Below are positions 61,782 to 64,000 of a DNA stretch of 64,000 nt, piece by piece. The DNA is from Wukongibacter sp050859025 (GTDB lineage Bacteria > Bacillota > Clostridia > Peptostreptococcales > Caminicellaceae), in NCBI RefSeq assembly GCF_050859025.1, contig NZ_CP138200.1, positions 6,076,001 through 6,140,000 of the forward strand, read 5' to 3'. Positions within the stretch are counted from its first letter, which is position 1, and every line of letters starts with the position of its first letter. The notes below the pieces were generated by a model. The model saw only the letters and a list, made by a program, of their open reading frames with translations. It was not told where the DNA came from and ran no database searches. The position numbers and the translations under genes were made by a program.

Positions 61782-61816
61782 TGGTATGCTTGAGAGTATT
61801 CGAACCTCCAGCATAC
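61782..61816 (-). other. tRNA-3'-end-like hairpin
   Basis: Minus strand GTATGCT-GGAGG-TTCGAAT-ACTCTC-AAGCATACCA: a canonical T-loop (GGTTCGAAT), a 7-bp closing stem and CCA, directly followed by a terminator. D and anticodon arms are absent. It may be a displaced tRNA 3' end left by an integrating element, or a coincidence. Confidence 0.35.
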
Positions 61817-61891
61817 AGTTTAAGCAACCTTTTAATTAAATTTTTCAAAATCTATATTGTTATTTTTAACATTATCTGATTTCATGTTATC

Positions 61892-62422
61892 TTAATTTTT
61901 ATCAATTATATTTATAAAATTTCCTGTTATTGATCTAATAAAACTACTATCAGGTACAATGAGCCATTTCTTGTTTACTAACCTTAAGTTTATATCTATT
62001 TCACTAGCTACTATAGGCATGTCCTTGGAGTTAATCATTTGAATAATTTTATCATTTATAACTTTTTCAATATCATTAGAAGGATTACTTTTTAAAGTAG
62101 GGTACATAAGACTACCCATTATATTTGGAATATCTGGTGCCATAATTTTAGTTTTTACAGTAGCTGTTTGTCCATCTATGTTTGAATCTATTATTTGATA
62201 ATCAATTTTTTTAAATGCTTGTTTGTAAATTTCTTCATTTTTACCTCTCAGCTTATTAAATTTATTTTCTTCACTTACAAAATATTGTTTCATATTATCT
62301 AAATCACCCTTCTTAATATCATTAAAACAGCTAGATATAATATCTTCTGGATTAGGTTGAGAGCATCCACCTAAAGCTAATAAGCAAATAAAAAAGATAG
62401 TCATGAATATACTTTTTTTCAT
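61892..62422 (-). CDS. small lipoprotein
   Basis: 176 residues from ATG 62422 after GGAGGAATAATC; an upstream in-frame extension to 62614 has no ribosome binding site and would bury the signal peptide. Lipobox LLALGGC. The mature domain (DIISSCFNDIKKGDLDNMKQYF ... VASEIDINLRLVNKKWLIVPD) resembles DUF4878/NTF2-like folds of clostridial lipoproteins, which have a final KxWLI strand. Function unknown. Confidence 0.75.
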   Translation of the reverse strand: MKKSIFMTIFFICLLALGGCSQPNPEDIISSCFNDIKKGDLDNMKQYFVSEENKFNKLRGKNEEIYKQAFKKIDYQIIDSNIDGQTATVKTKIMAPDIPNIMGSLMYPTLKSNPSNDIEKVINDKIIQMINSKDMPIVASEIDINLRLVNKKWLIVPDSSFIRSITGNFINIIDKN

Positions 62423-62997
62423 GATTATTCCTCCTTCAATTATCATCTCTACCATTATATATGTAAAGACAAATAAAATTAATATATGAATGGCATATAG
62501 CCCATTGATTTTATTCAAATAGAAAATTGTAAGCACGAGTAAGGTATAGTCTCCTTTGAGACAAACAAACCACATTGCAAAGCATACTAATTGAACCAAA
62601 CCCTCGGACATCAAAATATGGTCAAAAGTATAAAATACCTCGGTTAATATATCCCCTCCTATAATCTACTCATTTAATTTAAGCCGAGATCCTTCTTTTC
62701 TACTTTATTATATCAAACATATTGAATATTTTTAATTCCTCCTAAATTCGGTAGTTTCATGCTATTATAGGTAACCAACTTTAAAAGATATAGGCGGTTA
62801 TGTATGTGCGAAGCCTAAATTAAATATAAAAACAGGATTAAGTGCGATCTTTTATTTTCGTAGATCGCTACTTAATCCTGCGTTTTAGCTAGTGAATCTA
62901 ATTCAAGTTCAGTATATAATTTTTATGCCCTCATGGATACTACGAGAAAAAATACTCCGAGGCGATCAAAACATTGGAAACAGGAATTGTAGCAATA
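62423..62997. other. intergenic stretch
   Basis: Contains a CTCGG ... CCGAG pairing (62639-62686), a half family C repeat at 62768 (TAGGTAACCAACTTTAAAAG) and the brnQ terminator at 62833. No further gene seen. Confidence 0.5.
62833..62880 (-). terminator. intrinsic terminator of the BrnQ-type gene
   Basis: CAGGATTAAGTAGCGATC ... GATCGCACTTAATCCTG on the minus strand, followed by TTTTTATATTT. Confidence 0.85.
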
Positions 62998-64000
62998 CTA
63001 ATAGTTTTCCACTACTTGCAGCTGTTCTTCTGTATCTTTCTTCTGTGGAATAAGGCTTGCTAAGGTTGCCATAACAATCGTTGGTATTACCCAACCAAAG
63101 CCCATTTCTGAAAAAGGAAGTCTTGCCATATAATCGTGCAAGAATCCTACTTGCACGTTCATAGCAGAAAGTGCATCGAAGGAACTTACAATAAGTGCAC
63201 CTGTTACAGCACCTTTGTAAATGTTCTTGTTCTTAATAAGAGAATCGCATAAACCAAGTAAGATCAAAATAATGGCAACAGGATAAACCAGTACGAGTAG
63301 TGGCACAGCTAACTTAACAATTTGCTCAACGCCGACAACTGCCATAATAGCACTGAATGACACCGTTCCTATAACAATGGGACGATAACCAAGACGTCCG
63401 CCTGATAAATCCGAAAAATAATTTCCTACAATAGCTGTCAAACCGATTGATGTTGTTAGACATGCAGCTGAGACAACGATACACATTCCAATTTGACCCA
63501 TGTTACCAAGGACATTATTAGTAATGCTTACAATCAGTTCTGACTTTGCTATGTCAGCTGGGAAAATACCACTTGATGTTGCACCCAGATACAGAAGACC
63601 GCCATAGATGAGCAGCAAACCTGTTCCTGCGATGAGTCCTGCTTTAACCGTCATACTGATTTGTTCTTTCTTATCGGTATAACCCTTTTCAAGAAGTGCA
63701 ACAAGTACGATTCCAGCCATTACAATTGACCCCAAGGCATCCATAGTTTGATACCCATCTGTGAATCCCTTTGAGAAGGGCATAGAAATTACAGTTTTAA
63801 TGGGTGTACCAATAGGAATTAAAATTCCTTTAATGATAATTGTAGTAGTTACAATCAAGAGAATGGGTGTTAATATCTTACCAATTTTGTCCATAATTCC
63901 TGATGGCTTAATAACAAAAAATAAAGTGATTGAAAAATAGATGACAGAAACCAATAAAGGGTTCACAGAATCGAACAACGGTTTAATGCCGATTTCATAA
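62998..64000 (-). CDS. brnQ: branched-chain amino-acid carrier BrnQ (LIVCS family), 5' end beyond window
   Basis: At least 333 residues; the frame is open to the window edge and begins mid-protein at YEIGIKPLFDSVNP. About 9 membrane helices, with LIVCS family words FSKGFTDGYQTMDALGSIVMAGIV, LYLGATSSG, CLTTSIGLTAIVGNYFSDLSGGRLGYRPI and MNVQVGFLHDYMARLPF. Takes up Leu/Ile/Val with Na+ or H+. It fits an amino-acid-fermenting host. A strong terminator follows the stop. Confidence 0.92.
   Translation of the reverse strand, partial: YEIGIKPLFDSVNPLLVSVIYFSITLFFVIKPSGIMDKIGKILTPILLIVTTTIIIKGILIPIGTPIKTVISMPFSKGFTDGYQTMDALGSIVMAGIVLVALLEKGYTDKKEQISMTVKAGLIAGTGLLLIYGGLLYLGATSSGIFPADIAKSELIVSITNNVLGNMGQIGMCIVVSAACLTTSIGLTAIVGNYFSDLSGGRLGYRPIVIGTVSFSAIMAVVGVEQIVKLAVPLLVLVYPVAIILILLGLCDSLIKNKNIYKGAVTGALIVSSFDALSAMNVQVGFLHDYMARLPFSEMGFGWVIPTIVMATLASLIPQKKDTEEQLQVVENY

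Noticed and set aside
1..64000. CRISPR array
   Set aside because: The repeats in the window are dispersed palindromes of about 100 bp, not short regularly spaced direct repeats, and no cas genes occur.

Overview
The window is low-GC, gene-dense DNA with strong GGAGG-type ribosome binding sites. It carries rubrerythrin with a PerR-type repressor, a Spo0E-family sporulation phosphatase, ClpE, the ornithine-fermentation thiolase OrtAB and two sigma-54 activators. Together these point to a spore-forming, amino-acid-fermenting member of the Clostridia (Bacillota). No rRNA, complete tRNA, CRISPR array or complete insertion sequence was found.

Layout. 1-12.5 kb (mostly minus strand): a 5'-complete GH3 glucosidase cut by the window edge, an ABC-F ATPase, an ECF sigma / membrane anti-sigma pair with a recognisable ECF-type promoter, ClpE, a GNAT protein and an FMN-binding lipoprotein. 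12.7-15 kb: a zinc-ribbon protein, a pseudouridine synthase, an acetate-uptake transporter and a probable unannotated structured RNA. 15.1-25.8 kb: a catabolic island with a palindromic putative enhancer and a -24/-12 promoter, then ortA-ortB, an NhaC-type antiporter, a P1-family peptidase, a histidine kinase with an extracytoplasmic solute-binding sensor, its sigma-54 response regulator, and convergently pcp with the DUF979/DUF969 membrane pair. 26-33 kb: an IS256 remnant, an alkyl-sulfatase-like MBL enzyme, reverse rubrerythrin, PerR with an operator-like palindrome, catB/hxlR, a LUD protein and an ArsC/Spx-like protein. 33-38 kb: small and lineage-specific genes, a divergent Xre/Spo0E pair and a GNAT protein. 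38.9-44.8 kb: a response regulator/kinase/lipoprotein operon and a vanadium-dependent haloperoxidase-like gene whose natural start is separated from its body by a ten-A run. 45-57 kb: fliB, a broken TRM11-type methylase, a radical SAM/SPASM-like enzyme, an Xre-cupin/LysE pair, lipoproteins, a DUF2804 protein and two GyrI-like ligand-domain proteins. 57-64 kb: a second sigma-54 regulon (PAS activator, HisC-like aminotransferase, YkvI-like transporter with its own -24/-12 promoter), a small lipoprotein and a partial BrnQ carrier.

Two themes stand out. First, two separate sigma-54 circuits, each with a plausible promoter and a palindromic enhancer candidate, control amino-acid catabolism genes. 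Second, intergenic regions are full of palindromic elements of about 100-180 bp in several families (called A to F here). They tend to sit at gene 3' ends, where some supply stop codons and a few final codons of their neighbours. Several decayed gene fragments lie beside them.
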